This document shows, one piece after another, positions 11,121-22,948 of a DNA stretch of 64,000 nucleotides. Each line of letters begins with the position of its first letter. Position 1 is the first letter of the stretch. A model generated the notes under the pieces. It saw nothing but the letters and a program-made list of their open reading frames with translations. It had not been told where the DNA came from and did not search any database. Source of the DNA: Pomphorhynchus laevis (lineage: Eukaryota > Acanthocephala > Palaeacanthocephala > Echinorhynchida > Pomphorhynchidae); the NCBI GenBank assembly GCA_012934845.2, contig WNNJ02000772.1, positions 1-64,000 of the forward strand, written 5' to 3'. The translations under genes were made by a program, and so were the position numbers.

Positions 11121-12003
11121 TGTAAGGGCACTGGTTCACTGATTATGAAGCAGCTTTTATGGGTTTAAGTACTACCCCATAAAAGCTGTATAAAACATGT
11201 CAAATTGAAAAATACAACCGTTCACGCTAATGAACAGTTGTATTAATAAACTTTCATTCATTGGCTTTATTCACATTACATTATCTGCCGATGGGAAGGG
11301 TTGAAGGGGAAGGATGGACGGGGAAATTTTTATTTAAATTTCAAAAACGCAAGATAAACCTGAGAACGAACTACATCTACTTTCCGTACAATGTGCTCAA
11401 TGGATCAATAAACTCAAAGAAAAACAAACTTAAAGAAAAGCTAGGTATGTATTTCGCCCTTAATGAACACATCAATAGAATGATTGTAACCCAATGGTAC
11501 CTTAACACACTGGCACAGAATACCCAAAACAATTACGATTAATTTTTACAGCAATATATTATCGAACCCTAATGATTGTAAGAGTTCACTGATTATCATA
11601 CAGTTTTATGGGGTAGTACTTAAATGTGTAAAATTGTAAACTTGTTCACGCTAATGAACAATTGTATTAATGAACTTTCATTCATTGGCACCCTTACACA
11701 CTACTACAACATAGGCACTTATCTGCTGATGGGAAGGGTTGAAGGGAAAATTTTATTTAAATTTCAAAAACGTCAAGATAAAACCTGATAACGAATTACA
11801 TCTACTTGCCTTACAATGTGCTCAATGGACCAATAAACTCAAATAAAAATAAACTGAAAGAAAAGCAAGGTATGTGTTTCTCCTTTAATGAACTTATCAA
11901 TAGCGGTAACATGATTTTAACCTAATGACACCCAAACATATTGGCACAAAAAACCCAAAACAATTAGGATTAATTTGTACGGCGGTATATCACCGAACCC
12001 TAA
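11121..12003 (+). repeat. two-copy tandem unit (~440 bp) with hairpin
   Basis: Unit 1 (11,121-~11,572) and unit 2 (11,577-~12,003) both start TGTAAG, share TTCACTGATTAT, a GTTCACGCTAATGAAC palindrome, the TTTCATTCATTGGC block and the CTGATGGGAAGGGTTGAAGG-like block, and end with CGAACCCTAA. Unit 1 also has a near-perfect inverted repeat around 11,150-11,189 (CAGCTTTTATGGG / CCCCATAAAAGCTG). Unit 1 is open over 93 codons (11,261-11,542); unit 2 is not. I do not recognise the family. Confidence 0.7.
11261..11542 (+). CDS. unknown 93-codon ORF in tandem unit 1
   Basis: The frame reads MALFTLHYLPMGRVEGEG, continues basic (KFQKRKINLRTNY), and ends NTLAQNTQNNYD. No domain is recognised. The corresponding frame in the second unit (about 11,690-11,960) is disrupted, so it is either a decayed repeat-encoded protein or a chance frame. 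It has no splice or promoter support. Confidence 0.2.
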   Translation: MALFTLHYLPMGRVEGEGWTGKFLFKFQKRKINLRTNYIYFPYNVLNGSINSKKNKLKEKLGMYFALNEHINRMIVTQWYLNTLAQNTQNNYD

Positions 12004-12282
12004 GTGATATAAACAGAGATTTACGCTTGTAAAATCTGCATCTGATAGAGGTGACAGTAAATCGTAATCAATATAATATTGGAATATTAAAGGAATATAA
12101 AAATTATTAATTAGAAACAGTAATTAACTTATGTTTAGTTAGAAAAGTAGATTTTCAGGTAAATTAGAGTCAACGAAGTGACTGTGAGTTACTTGCGAAA
12201 CAAACTTCTGCTTATATATTCTGTTCAACAAATATCTACTCTCGATTTTACAATATCATATTTTGATTAAAGTTATTTAGGA

Positions 12283-15200
12283 ATATTAATTACCAATAAA
12301 ATCATTTTTATTAAATTGTATGTAATGTAGATTGTGCGGTACGTGACGGGCAAATCTCCCCTTCGAATTTACTTGAATTTGAAATATTAAACTTTCGAAT
12401 TTGAAATATTAAAACAATTATTTGACAGAAACTAATTAAATTATTTTTATTAAATTGTATGTTCTTAAGCATAAAGATTAAATTCTTTTGTTATCCAAAG
12501 ATTTGACATAGATCTTTAGGATACACATCGTTTTAATAAACTTGTAAGCACACAAATAAATAATAGTCTGGACAAATACATAAGCGACATCCACTATTTT
12601 CTGTACTGTAGACAACTTTTAATTTTAATATTTGCTTTAAGAATTACCAGTACACTCCAAATTGAGGACTAGTTTATAGTCATCTTCACAAGTCCACGTG
12701 TCTGTGATTATGTTGAGCTTCAAACAATTTCTAAACAGCGAAAAAATAATGACAATAAGTTATATATTAACTTACATATGACTGGGATCGACAAGATTAT
12801 TTGCTCTTTGAAACCACCGTTCCAGTGCATAGCTAAACAATTTACAAAAGCCAATATAAAAATGAATTGCAAATTAATGCCTTATATAATGTCTTAAATT
12901 TGTTTTGTTTTTCTTATAAGTTAAGTAATTAAAGATTGTCGATGCAAAATGCATTAAAAATCTTCGAATATTTGGATTTTATCGTTATGCTTACAAAGTA
13001 AAAAATTATTTACAAGATATGGATTCTGACAGAATTACATCTTCTAAGTATATTATCATACTAATAAATGTGTAACAAACTCATTTGCCAAATAAAGAAG
13101 CCACATTTTAAACTTTATATATAAGCATGTAATACAATGCGTTAGTGAACAGCAAAATAATCAATAACCCACTTTTAAAAAATTCAATTGTTTAATAAAA
13201 TATTTCTAAATTAAACTAATATTTTCATAATTTTAGATTAGCTACAAATTTGTGTATATGGATTAAGAAACATGATTATTGGACTAACGTGTGCCTAACA
13301 GATTTTGCTAACATAATCAAAACATACCTCTTAAGCTTTTCCCCGTTGTAAGGGCAGTTTCTTGTTGTAATCTCACATAGGCTGGTGATGTAAAGTTGTC
13401 TAAACAGTGCAAATATTATTTTTGCTTTCTTCTTATAATATTATATTATAATATTTACATATCGCATTAATTAATGCGGTATGATGTGTAAAAAGTGGTT
13501 TTAGTATAATAAAAAGGATTTATACGACTTTTGTCAAGATATTTTAACATTAAGATATTGACATTTTTAAGAAACTTTATAAATTATAAAGAAGTTTTAT
13601 GTAATTTCTATAAAATTATATTTAAGATTAAGATATTTAAACGTTTTAGTAAAGTATATGTAGTTTCAGTTAAAAAATCCGATTTATTCTTTTATTAATT
13701 TATTTATGCATATATTAAGTTTTAATTGTTTGAAATCTTCCTCACAAAATGTCTTCATGAAGATCTATGTTTACAATGGAAAGTTTACTCAGAAAATCTG
13801 AAACAGGAAATAAGACTAAAAATACAATATTGAAATATTCCATAAAGCATTACTTACAACACAATAGGAAATAACTGTACATCAATAAATAGTTATCAAC
13901 GATTGGTTTCACAAGTTATACAATTACTGATAAAGTTGTTTCAAGTTCTTAACATTAACGCTTTAATAAACAAATATTTTTGATTAAATGAAAATCTATA
14001 AATTATATTGCTTTTAATATTACAATAGCAAAATAATGAAATAATAACCACATAAACCTTGGATATTAGTGGTAAATTTAAACTGAAAATAGAATTTATT
14101 ATAAAGCATCAATGCTTTATTAAGTTTGTTTGCTTTGTAATACCCCTGGATTAAAGTAACGTTATATTCTGATTTTGAGTTTATTAATAAATTTAATAGT
14201 AAAATTACATAATCCTTAATGTATTGCAATGCACAAAAAAATTTAATTCACAAGCTATTGACTTACAATGAATATAGACATTATGTTAATTTATTAATAA
14301 ATTTAATTATAGTATGAATGTATATGTAATGATGTTAAATTATACAAACTTTTTTAAATTATTAAATTAGTATTTTGTGGTATAATTGCATACAATTAAG
14401 TATGCTATAAAAGTATGCTACTTTTTTAAAGTTTGTGTAATTTTTATACTTTTAAACTTATATTTTAAAATTTATATTTTTAAACTTTTTTAGTATTTTG
14501 TGGTATAATCGCATATTATTAAGTATTAATTACTAAATAATATAACATTTTTTAAGAAGATAATGATATGCTATGCTAGTTAAAAGATTACTAATTTGAG
14601 CGAACTAATAGTTCGCTCAAATTTTAATGAATCGACAAACTTTTGACTTACATTGGATATCGACATATAGATGTTGTGATTATATTTACTCTTTTTATTC
14701 GTCTGTTTTCTCTAATATCACTAAAGCGGAAAATCTGCTTTAAAATTTTAAACCAAAGAGTTAAGTAATAAATTATGTGAATTCCATATACACAAATTGT
14801 TACATTGATATAAACTATTGAAAAAAGATATCAATATGCGCTATCTTTGAAATAAATAGATACTAAAACATCGACGGTTAATGTTTATAACAGAATGTTA
14901 TATAATATTTTATCATGTAAAGTAAAATAAAGACAATTAAAACAACCCAGTAGCCATATTTAGATCGTTTTCGATTATTTAGCTGAACCTACTATTATTC
15001 GATTTCATAAATAAATCACAGAGTAGATAATTTGTTGGGTTTTCTTTGGTAATTTGCATTAATTACTTCAAATTAATAAAAAATTAATTTGCAATAAAAA
15101 CTCGATATAATTAAACAATAAGTAAAATAATTAAACTACTTAAGTTCCCGTCTAATTCGTTTAATTGGCCATTTCAACTTGTTACCTTTAGAAAAATTTT

Positions 15201-15800
15201 AATTTTGTAATATTTAACATTAAAATTTAATATTTAGACAACTAAATTACTTATACATTACATTTTGTGTAAATATACAATTTATATATTAGATATTATA
15301 TTAATATTTAAGTAAAATCAAAATTCAATTTTAAAGCTTTAAATTACGCAAAATCAAAATTATAGTTGAATAAATTAGAAATTATGATGTGTTAAGATCA
15401 AAGTCTTAATTGGTTAGTCAAAATAGAATTTAATAATAATGTTATTATTAATAATGTTATTTTAAACCAATTATTGTTGTAAACTTCACAAATGAACCCG
15501 AAATTTAATCTTACATTAAATGTACATTCCACGGTGAACTGATATAAATGTCAATTCGAAGTAGATCTGAATTTGCTAGTATTCTATAATACAATAAATA
15601 ATGACATTCTAAAAGTGTTACTTTATACAGCTTTCGTAATTGTGCATTAACACCAATGTCGTATCGTTCTATATTCTTTAGCGGGTTATTACTTAGATCC
15701 CTATAAATGTAATCGGAAGCAAAAATGAAACAATGAAGTTGAATTTGTTAGTAATTTGTCAATGTGCAAGTTTGCATACACAGAACACATACGAAGATAT
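12283..15800. repeat. diverged duplicated block, copy 1 (partner 55,611-60,450)
   Basis: Coding and non-coding sequence from just downstream of gene C through its exon 6 aligns with 55,611-60,450 around gene A. Exon order, sizes and phases match. Introns are recognisable but clearly diverged, and the partner is longer because of insertions such as the 58.9-59.7 kb palindrome. This is an old segmental duplication carrying the 3' half of the LRR gene. Confidence 0.8.
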
Positions 15801-18800
15801 CATATCCACAATGATTTGTAGTAACATAGCATATTTTACCTTCGAATATCTCAGTTTGAAATTTCACATGGAAATTTCAATTTTATTTTGGTTTTTTTCT
15901 TCAAAACGTAAAAGATGATATGTGCTTCTTGTTACAGAATCATCAACTGCTACAGAAAAGAAATACTGTAGAATTCTGAATTAAGACTAAACGGGATTCG
16001 AAGTTTATCTTAATGATTGATCTAGATTAACGAGAAAAGAAAAACGTTTAAACCGACTAGAGAAACGTTTAAACAGAGAAAAGACAAAATGTCTTTGACA
16101 TGGCTAATGACTCCGAAGTTTGTCAATCTCCGTCAAGTACATCTTTGAAAGATTGTGTCATCATTGGCAAGAACATCACAGATCATTCAAATACAAAAGA
16201 TTATAAAAACAGATTTTAAAATGTTGAATCAAAATTTTGTAATGCGAATTTGGTATCTAATTGCCTTTTATAGATATAAATAACTTGTGAATTATTACTA
16301 ACTTGATATTTAATATCTTAAATAATAACTTAATAACTTTAATAGCTTAATGACGACTACATTATTAAAAGAATACCGACAAGTCTAGAAAATTTTAATT
16401 TTTTCATAAAATTTACTAATTATTTATTATTAACGTTTCCTTAGCTTGGGTTTAACAGTGGTATCGATAGGAAATCTTGATAGTAAATTACAATTTTTAA
16501 ATCTTTTTATCTGTTTTATCTCGACCGTATCTTTACTTTAAAGAATATCAAACAATTCAATTTCTACTTGAAACTGCTATTTCCACAAAATGTAAAACTG
16601 GTCTGACGATCAATTTACTTTTGTAGAATAAGCGATTAATTTTCATTAATAAAAATTTAATAATTTATTAAATTATTAATTTTTATAATTTTATATTTCA
16701 TTAATTAAACAAAGTTTCCATAGTATGGATCTAACAGTGGTATCGATGAGAAATCTTGAAACTAAATCATAAAGAGATTTTCAAATTATAACAAACTATT
16801 TTTTATTTTTATTCTTTAATTCATTAAAGACCAAAACTGGAAACTAAGCATTCCCTCGACGTATTAGATACATTCTTTAGAATAAATCAATTAAAGCGAA
16901 TATTGAGAAATCGAAAATTATAAAATTTCTTAAGGAAAACCATACTCGCCGTTTAGACAAGCCATGACTGAATAATCACCCTCTAGAATCCTGTAAGAAC
17001 TACACCTACTTAGGTATTCTTCTTTCATCCATACTCGCCGTTTAGACAAGCTATGACTGAATAATCACCCTCTAGAATCCTGTAAGAACTACACCTACTT
17101 AGGTATTCTTCTTTCATCCAGATGGTCATTCTAACTTCATCCTGACAGCAAAGCATCTAAAGTTACAATTGCGACCTCTACGCTTCCAACATTGGTTCAC
17201 TTTCATTCGAAAGTGCTATCCGCTATTTCCGTACCATTGGCATCTTGGCGCAAATCGACAGATGTCAATGAAGATTTGTTAAGCACGTTATAGGTGTGTC
17301 TCCTACATCTTCTTCTACTGCAATAGAACCGATTTCAAAACTACAACCTTGTTCCGTATTTCTTTGTAATTTCCACCATCTTCCTCGAACATGTGAATTT
17401 TGCTATAACCTCCAAAACCTTGAAGTAAAATTATCTTTACTCGACCCAGACATATACCTGACCCCTGCATTCATTCAAATCAATTGACGAAATCCACGGA
17501 CGCAAAAGCTCCCTCTTACTTGGAGAGTCTCTCTTCATGGGTACCATGATAAATTTTGCTCCATCCGTATCCAAATTAATACCTGCACATCCCTTTGCCT
17601 CAAATCATGTAATTCCTTGTTTCACTTGTTTGACTGACACCATCTTTCAAAGATGTACTTGACGGAGATTGACAAACTTCGGAGTCATTAGCCATGTCAA
17701 AGACATTTTGTCTTTTCTCTGTTTTAATGTATATTTGGTGTTTTTATTTAGTTTAGCCTAATATCGAGAGACAACGAGGAAAATAAATTATCTCTATATT
17801 ATTACTTTAAAGACAAATCAAACAATTTAATTTCTACTTGAAACTGCTATTTCCACAAAACCTAAATTGGTTTGACGATCAATTATTTTACTTAATCGCT
17901 TATTTTACTTTTGTAAAAAAGGGATTAATTTTCATTAATAAAACTTTTATAATTTATTAAATTATTAATTTTTATAATTTTAAATTTCATTAATTAAACA
18001 AAGTTTCCTTAGCTTGGGTCTAACAGTGATATCGATGGGAAATCGTGATAGTAAATCATAAAAAGACTGTTTCTAATTATAACTAACTTTTTTAATTTTA
18101 ATCTTTAATTCATTAATTAAGATCTAATTAATATAACGATTAATATTTATCAAAGTCGTTTATACTGTAGGTCTTTCTTGCATTTTTATATCTAAAATAA
18201 TGATTGGGTGTAGTTAAAATACAAAATCATAAAATTGTAAGATACCACAGACAAAGTACATAATGATTTATACATAATAAACACAAAATGTAGTTAAGCA
18301 TATCTTTTGAAATTTAAACCAAACATGCTAATGCGAATCTGGTGTCTTATTTTAAATCAATTAAGCTTGTATTATTGACACAATATTGATTAGTCTTGAA
18401 ATTTTCAACATAAAACCGATTGGTAAAATATATTTAAAACACTTGATTGTTGATGTTGAACTATAAAATTTGTATCTTGATTATTATTAACCCGATATTT
18501 AATTACTTTATATAATATCAAGTAATAACTTCATACTTAATCGTAATATCCGTTATTAATGACGGTAACATGATTGACACAATATAAACAAGATAAATAT
18601 TTTAAAGAAAAATTTATCTTTTTTAATATTATTTAAAATCAGCAAATATAACTTACAATTCTTCCAGTAATGTCATTATTTGTGGAAAATTCTCATCGAT
18701 ATTAGCAATCATATTTGAAGAAACATTTCTAAATGAAGAAAATTTAAATATTTATTGACCCCATATGTGCTCTTAAAGTGTAACACAAATCTTCCTAAAA

Positions 18801-21800
18801 CGTTAATCTATAGACAGATGCTAAACTTTTACAAAAATTTAATTATATGCAATGTAATCTTAAATTATTCATTAATGGAATAGTGTAAAATCAAAAACAT
18901 CTTATAAACTGAATTGATAATTTAATTATTTATTATGCAGTTCTTTAAATAACAAAACTATTTAAAAACTTATTTCTGTAAACTTGTAAAATACAAATTT
19001 GTTGATCAATAATATATCATTTATTTAATAAAATTATATTTAAGGCTTATCGTTGTGTTCGCTAATCTAATATTCAAAATGCAGTGCATTTTGACTGTAA
19101 ACAATGTAGAATTTGTTATAGCGTTTAGAAATATTATTAAATATATACAGAATATTTAGTCAATACAAATGTAAAGATAACATCATTTGTAAAAATGTAT
19201 AGGTCAAAATACAATTATGTTAAAAACCAGCATACTTGAATTATGCCATTCTAAAAAGCAATATAATGATAAACTGTATTTACGAAATCAATTGAAAATT
19301 TTATGTTGTCAATCAAATTAATATACGTACAGTATTTTTGTGTGACTTATATCTTCGCAATCGGAGCCCAAAAGATCTTCCAGTAAATTGTGGGATATAT
19401 CCCTACGCTCGTAAGTAAGTGTAAATATCAAATCACCAAAAAAACACTTACAGAACTCTTGTAGTGTAAAACATCCTGACTGAATTTGCTTTTTGTATGT
19501 GATTTCCTGATAGATATCTATCGAAAGTAAAATATTGCGTGCCAGAAGTTAACCGTTATATAATATTTTACGGTTCTAACAAAGTACTAAATATATCCTA
19601 TTCGAAAAATATGCTCTTAATTAAAATGAAATTTTATTAATAATTAATTAAATTAATAATTAATCAATAATTAATTTGATTTATTTTGTTTCTTGAACTT
19701 CGTTAGGTTCGAGAAATAAAATAGGTATTTTAATGCCAGGTATCAAAAAATTATTATTTATTGGCAAATTGATATTCTATAAAACTAAAAGAAAAAGGCA
19801 GTTATAATTTGGCAACTATTACTCCCATTGGGACATATAGTAAACCGTTCTATCAATTATTAAAATAAAATTTAATTAATAATACTTCATTCAAGAAATT
19901 AAAAAAGTATTTTAAAGACAGTTTTAGAACTAAAGGAAGATATTATCATCTTGAAATATGTCATTGACGTTGTTACCGAACTCCGCAATGTCAAATTTAC
20001 AGGGTTAGTGATATTCACAATAACTTAATACGGACTTCTTGTAGTGATTATAGACAAAAGGGCCTGACGAGTACGATGTGCAAAGTTCATGAAAGATTAG
20101 TCGCTGTAGAATTTAGGGTCACTTAAACACTCATGAAGTCATATCGTCTTGTCAGCACGGATTTTTACTATAAATCATGTCTGTCAAATTTACTAACTGC
20201 TCGCGAAATGTGGACTGAGGCACGCAGATATTATATCAAGATATCTTATTAATTTTTAAGGGATATTTAAATAATTAAAATAAAGAGTTGTAACAAGATA
20301 ATTATGTACACGATAACTCAATAACTAGCAAAGGATGCCTTTGTGCAATTTTGCATAACGGACATTGCCATTTTCAAACAAGGTGTTGGTCATTGCAAAA
20401 TTACTTAATAGCTACAAGAAAGAGGATGCTCAATGAATTATTTGCGGTGGATCACTAGCATTAGGCTAGGGAATCATTAACGAACCTAGTGCGGTGAACA
20501 ATTTTCACTGTTTGATGATAACTCATGCTCGAACATGCTAAATTGTCAAATAAGCAAAATCGCGACAGTTCGACATCAATTAATTCATTAGGAAGTTTGT
20601 TCGTTCCTGCAATTCTCTCTAGATCATCTGCGTTGCATTAAATGCAACATGTTAGATAAAGGCATGTCCTACAGCTACATAAGGTTCATCCACAACGACT
20701 GTTTTTCAAACTTGTTGGATACATATTATCAAATTAGATGAATAAATATATAACTAGTTCGAGGCGTTAAAAAATCGATAGGAATAATAAAAGACGAATT
20801 TAACTCCGTATTCTCTTGATAGTATTCGGTTAAATAGAAACAAAATCAAGTAACGTTTTAACCAAATAAAGCGTTCATTTTAATTATTCTACAGTTGCAC
20901 ATTTTAGATATTTTAATGTTTTACAAATTTTAATGTTTTATTTTTATCAAGACCATGGAATAGCTAATTTGAACAAGTTGACGGAATATCTTTTTACAAA
21001 TACACACAGAAAATGTGTTAATGCAAAGTATTGGTTGACTAAATACAAGCACACAATATGCTAACTTTGTAAATTTTAGATACGCTGTTAAATAATGATT
21101 ACTAACATTTCGTATTCAGAATTGTACTTGCATGTAAACCGAACATATTCCCATAATGAATTGCGATTCAGATATCTAAATGGAAATATAAAGAAATCCA
21201 CGCGATCATTTAATATATTATTATGTTTTAATAAATTTTCCATTATTTAAATGTTTACTTTATTAAAATTATTTTACTTTTGTTTGAATTATTTTAACTG
21301 TAAAATGATAAAACGCTATACTACGAAAATTGACCTCATCAATTTGCTCACTAATTTTCAATTTATATTGTTTAACAAATATGTAGCCTTATCCCTTTAC
21401 ATAGATGCAAAAATTATAGATACAAATTTTGTATTTGTGAATATTCGAATACTATAGCCATCTGATATATTTTAGTTCACGTTTGCATAGTTTTTATAAA
21501 AGTATTTGTTGTGTTCTAATCAATTTTAGTACTTCATTTAAAACGTTCAATTAAACATGTAAACTACAGAGTTTAAAATATTTAACTAAGCTTTTTCTAT
21601 AGTACGCCAAACATATAAATGTTTTAATCGTTAAATGAAAATTCGAGAATATTATGATTTCGCAAATAATTGCATTATATAATTTGATTACACATTATTT
21701 TGTCTTTGTTCATTAACAATTAAGTGTAAACAAATAAATATTTATTAATTAAAATACGTGCAATATAAGCAAATCAAATAAGAAATATTCTTGCCCATAT

Positions 21801-22948
21801 TATTAAATCCTTATTGAATAATGTATTAACGAAATAAACTTTAACTTCACTTATTCTGTAGCTACAATACTTTTTAAGTTATAAAATTTTTTAATTTGTA
21901 CTATACAGAAATTTTAAAATGTAAATTTCTCAATATTTTCAAGAATTCAGATTAGGGCAAGATTTTTGATAACTCAGAATTTTTATGAACTGATTATTAA
22001 ATTATACCACATGCTAGAATGAATACTAAGTTCATTAAGATCAATAACCGATGCTTGACATGATTGCAGTAGCAGCTATTGAAATAAGTATAGGAATTAC
22101 GTCTATGATACTTTCGATGCGCTCCTATATTGTACAGGGCGTGTATACATGGAGAGGAATATTAAAATTAGAAATTATTCTTCAAACCCTTTTGACCATT
22201 GCAATAATAATTTTCAAGTTTTATGTTTTGGCAAACGTAACGCTTGAAAAGAGTTCATCATTTTTTCCTTAGCAGTCTATTTTAAATAAATTTAATATTA
22301 TTTAAATATAATTAAATAAACCTCACATCTTGCAAAGGTTAGCAACATTTTCAAGAAGACTATAACTTGATAGGTTAGTATCGCTGAGATCACTAAATTT
22401 GTAATAGGAAAACTCAAAAAATGTATTGCCATTTACACGTTTTAATAAAATGCACAATGCCATCTAAAGTAACTTTCTAGATTTTATATTTGTAATTTAG
22501 AATATCACGTAATATTGATAGTAAAACCATGTTGACATCGTTATATGTATTGATTACTGGTGCATAATATTTAGACAACACATGGACTGTATTTGATAAA
22601 AGCAGTAAAATGTCATTTTCCATTCGAGTGCAATATTAAAATTGTTTTAAATATTCCAAAATAAATTATAAAATAATTTAAATATATTTCGAAGTGGATC
22701 AGAAGTATTATTTCTACTAACATAAAAACAATATGAAAAGTCGATTATTACAAATCAATGTTAAAATTCAGGTAATTTACAGACTTGAACTTATCCCTGT
22801 TTGAATAAATTGGTTTATTAATTGCAATATAATCATTTTTATTATTTACAACGCCAATCTTTATCCACATAATTTCACGCAGAATAATAAAAACATATTG
22901 TATTATTATGAGCAATGTAAAGTAATAAATTAGTTTCAAACACATCAT
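12637..22948 (-). CDS. gene C: secreted leucine-rich-repeat protein, 11 exons
   Basis: Exons, 5' to 3': 22948-22752, 22392-22327, 19517-19452, 19402-19331, 18728-18657, 15700-15629, 15583-15515, 14720-14652, 13399-13328, 12832-12776, 12730-12637. All introns are phase 2 with GT/AG; joined they give 302 codons including the stop. Exon 1 starts MMCLKLIYYFTLLIIIQYVF, a leader or membrane anchor. Exons 2-10 each give one LRR: DLSDTNL, YLSGNHI, DISHNLL, NVSSNMI, DLSNNPL, ILANSDL, DIRENRR, QLYITSL, and a divergent unit with LERWFQRANN. Exon 11 is a cap (TWTCEDDYKLVLNLECTGNS, then TAA). An ATTAAA lies at 12,624-12,629. No transmembrane, kinase or TIR domain is present, so a secreted binding or decoy protein is likely. 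LRR proteins are an expanded venom family in aphid-parasitoid wasps; venom use here is inference. Gene A carries the same exons. Confidence 0.82.
15584..15628 (-). other. 45-bp introns of gene C (this and 12,731-12,775)
   Basis: Two introns of exactly 45 bp (15,584-15,628, 12,731-12,775) and one of 49 bp (19,403-19,451) sit beside introns of several kb in the same gene. The matching small introns occur in gene A at 60,212-60,257 (46 bp) and 56,029-56,072 (44 bp), which supports the exon models. Confidence 0.75.
16075..16165 (-). mobile_element. inverted 3'-end fragment of LINE-B
   Basis: About 85 bp around AAAGACAAAATGTCTTTGAC is the reverse complement of 17,640-17,725, the distal end of the LINE-B remnant that lies 1.5 kb away in the opposite orientation. 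Together they form an inverted repeat inside the exon 5/6 intron of gene C. Confidence 0.7.
16540..18062. repeat. ~250 bp direct repeat around the LINE-B remnant
   Basis: About 16,540-16,790 and 17,806-18,062 align over most of their length: TTTCTACTTGAAACTGCTAT, the AATTTATTAAATTATTAATT tract, and a GTTTCC...TCTAACAGTG-TATCGATG-GAAATC block. A third partial copy of the last block is at ~16,434-16,490. LINE-B lies between the two main copies. Confidence 0.7.
16848..17770 (+). mobile_element. LINE-B remnant (3' RT portion), copy in gene C
   Basis: The LINE 3' coding part is recognisable in shifting frames: YTYLGILLSS, then GVSP-TSSSTA (the SPTSSSTAIEPISKLQ stretch). It matches LDRCQARFLKRIVGVSPKTS encoded at 43 kb. 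The longest surviving piece is at 17,296-17,487. The remnant begins abruptly at 16,848, whereas the gene A copy continues 5' into RT motif A. An 89-bp internal tandem duplication (16,941-17,118) occurs only in this copy. Confidence 0.7.
16848..19851. repeat. near-identical segmental duplication, copy 1
   Basis: This matches 61,086-64,000 with only about twenty small differences noted by eye plus one 89-bp tandem duplication here. It spans the LINE-B remnant, intron DNA and gene C exons 5, 4 and 3, which are base-for-base identical to gene A. The similarity probably continues past 19,851, because the partner is cut by the window end. Confidence 0.9.
19852..22326. other. intron 2 of gene C, no further gene supported
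   Basis: AT-rich intron. A stretch at about 19,960-20,700 is less AT-rich and may be an old insertion, but no protein similarity was recognised on either strand. A 73-codon hydrophobic plus-strand frame at 22,051-22,272 has no supporting feature. Confidence 0.4.

Noticed and set aside
12500-12646. Additional 3' exon of gene C beyond a GTAATT donor in the cap exon
   Set aside because: An open continuation exists, but gene A lacks the donor and both paralogues have a stop at the same aligned position, so the unspliced end is preferred.
13858-13926. Extra LRR exon of gene C after an ACTTAC donor
   Set aside because: The donor looks good, but the frame has stops and there is no counterpart exon in gene A.
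14020-14229. 69-codon minus-strand frame within gene C
   Set aside because: It is low-complexity and hydrophobic, has no counterpart in gene A, and does not match the exon pattern.
19620-19680. AATTAATTA-rich stretch as an origin or regulatory site
   Set aside because: Simple AT repeats are everywhere in this window; nothing distinguishes this one.
22051-22272. 73-codon hydrophobic plus-strand ORF as a membrane protein gene
   Set aside because: It lies in a gene C intron, has no recognisable motif, and is within the range expected by chance in AT-rich DNA.
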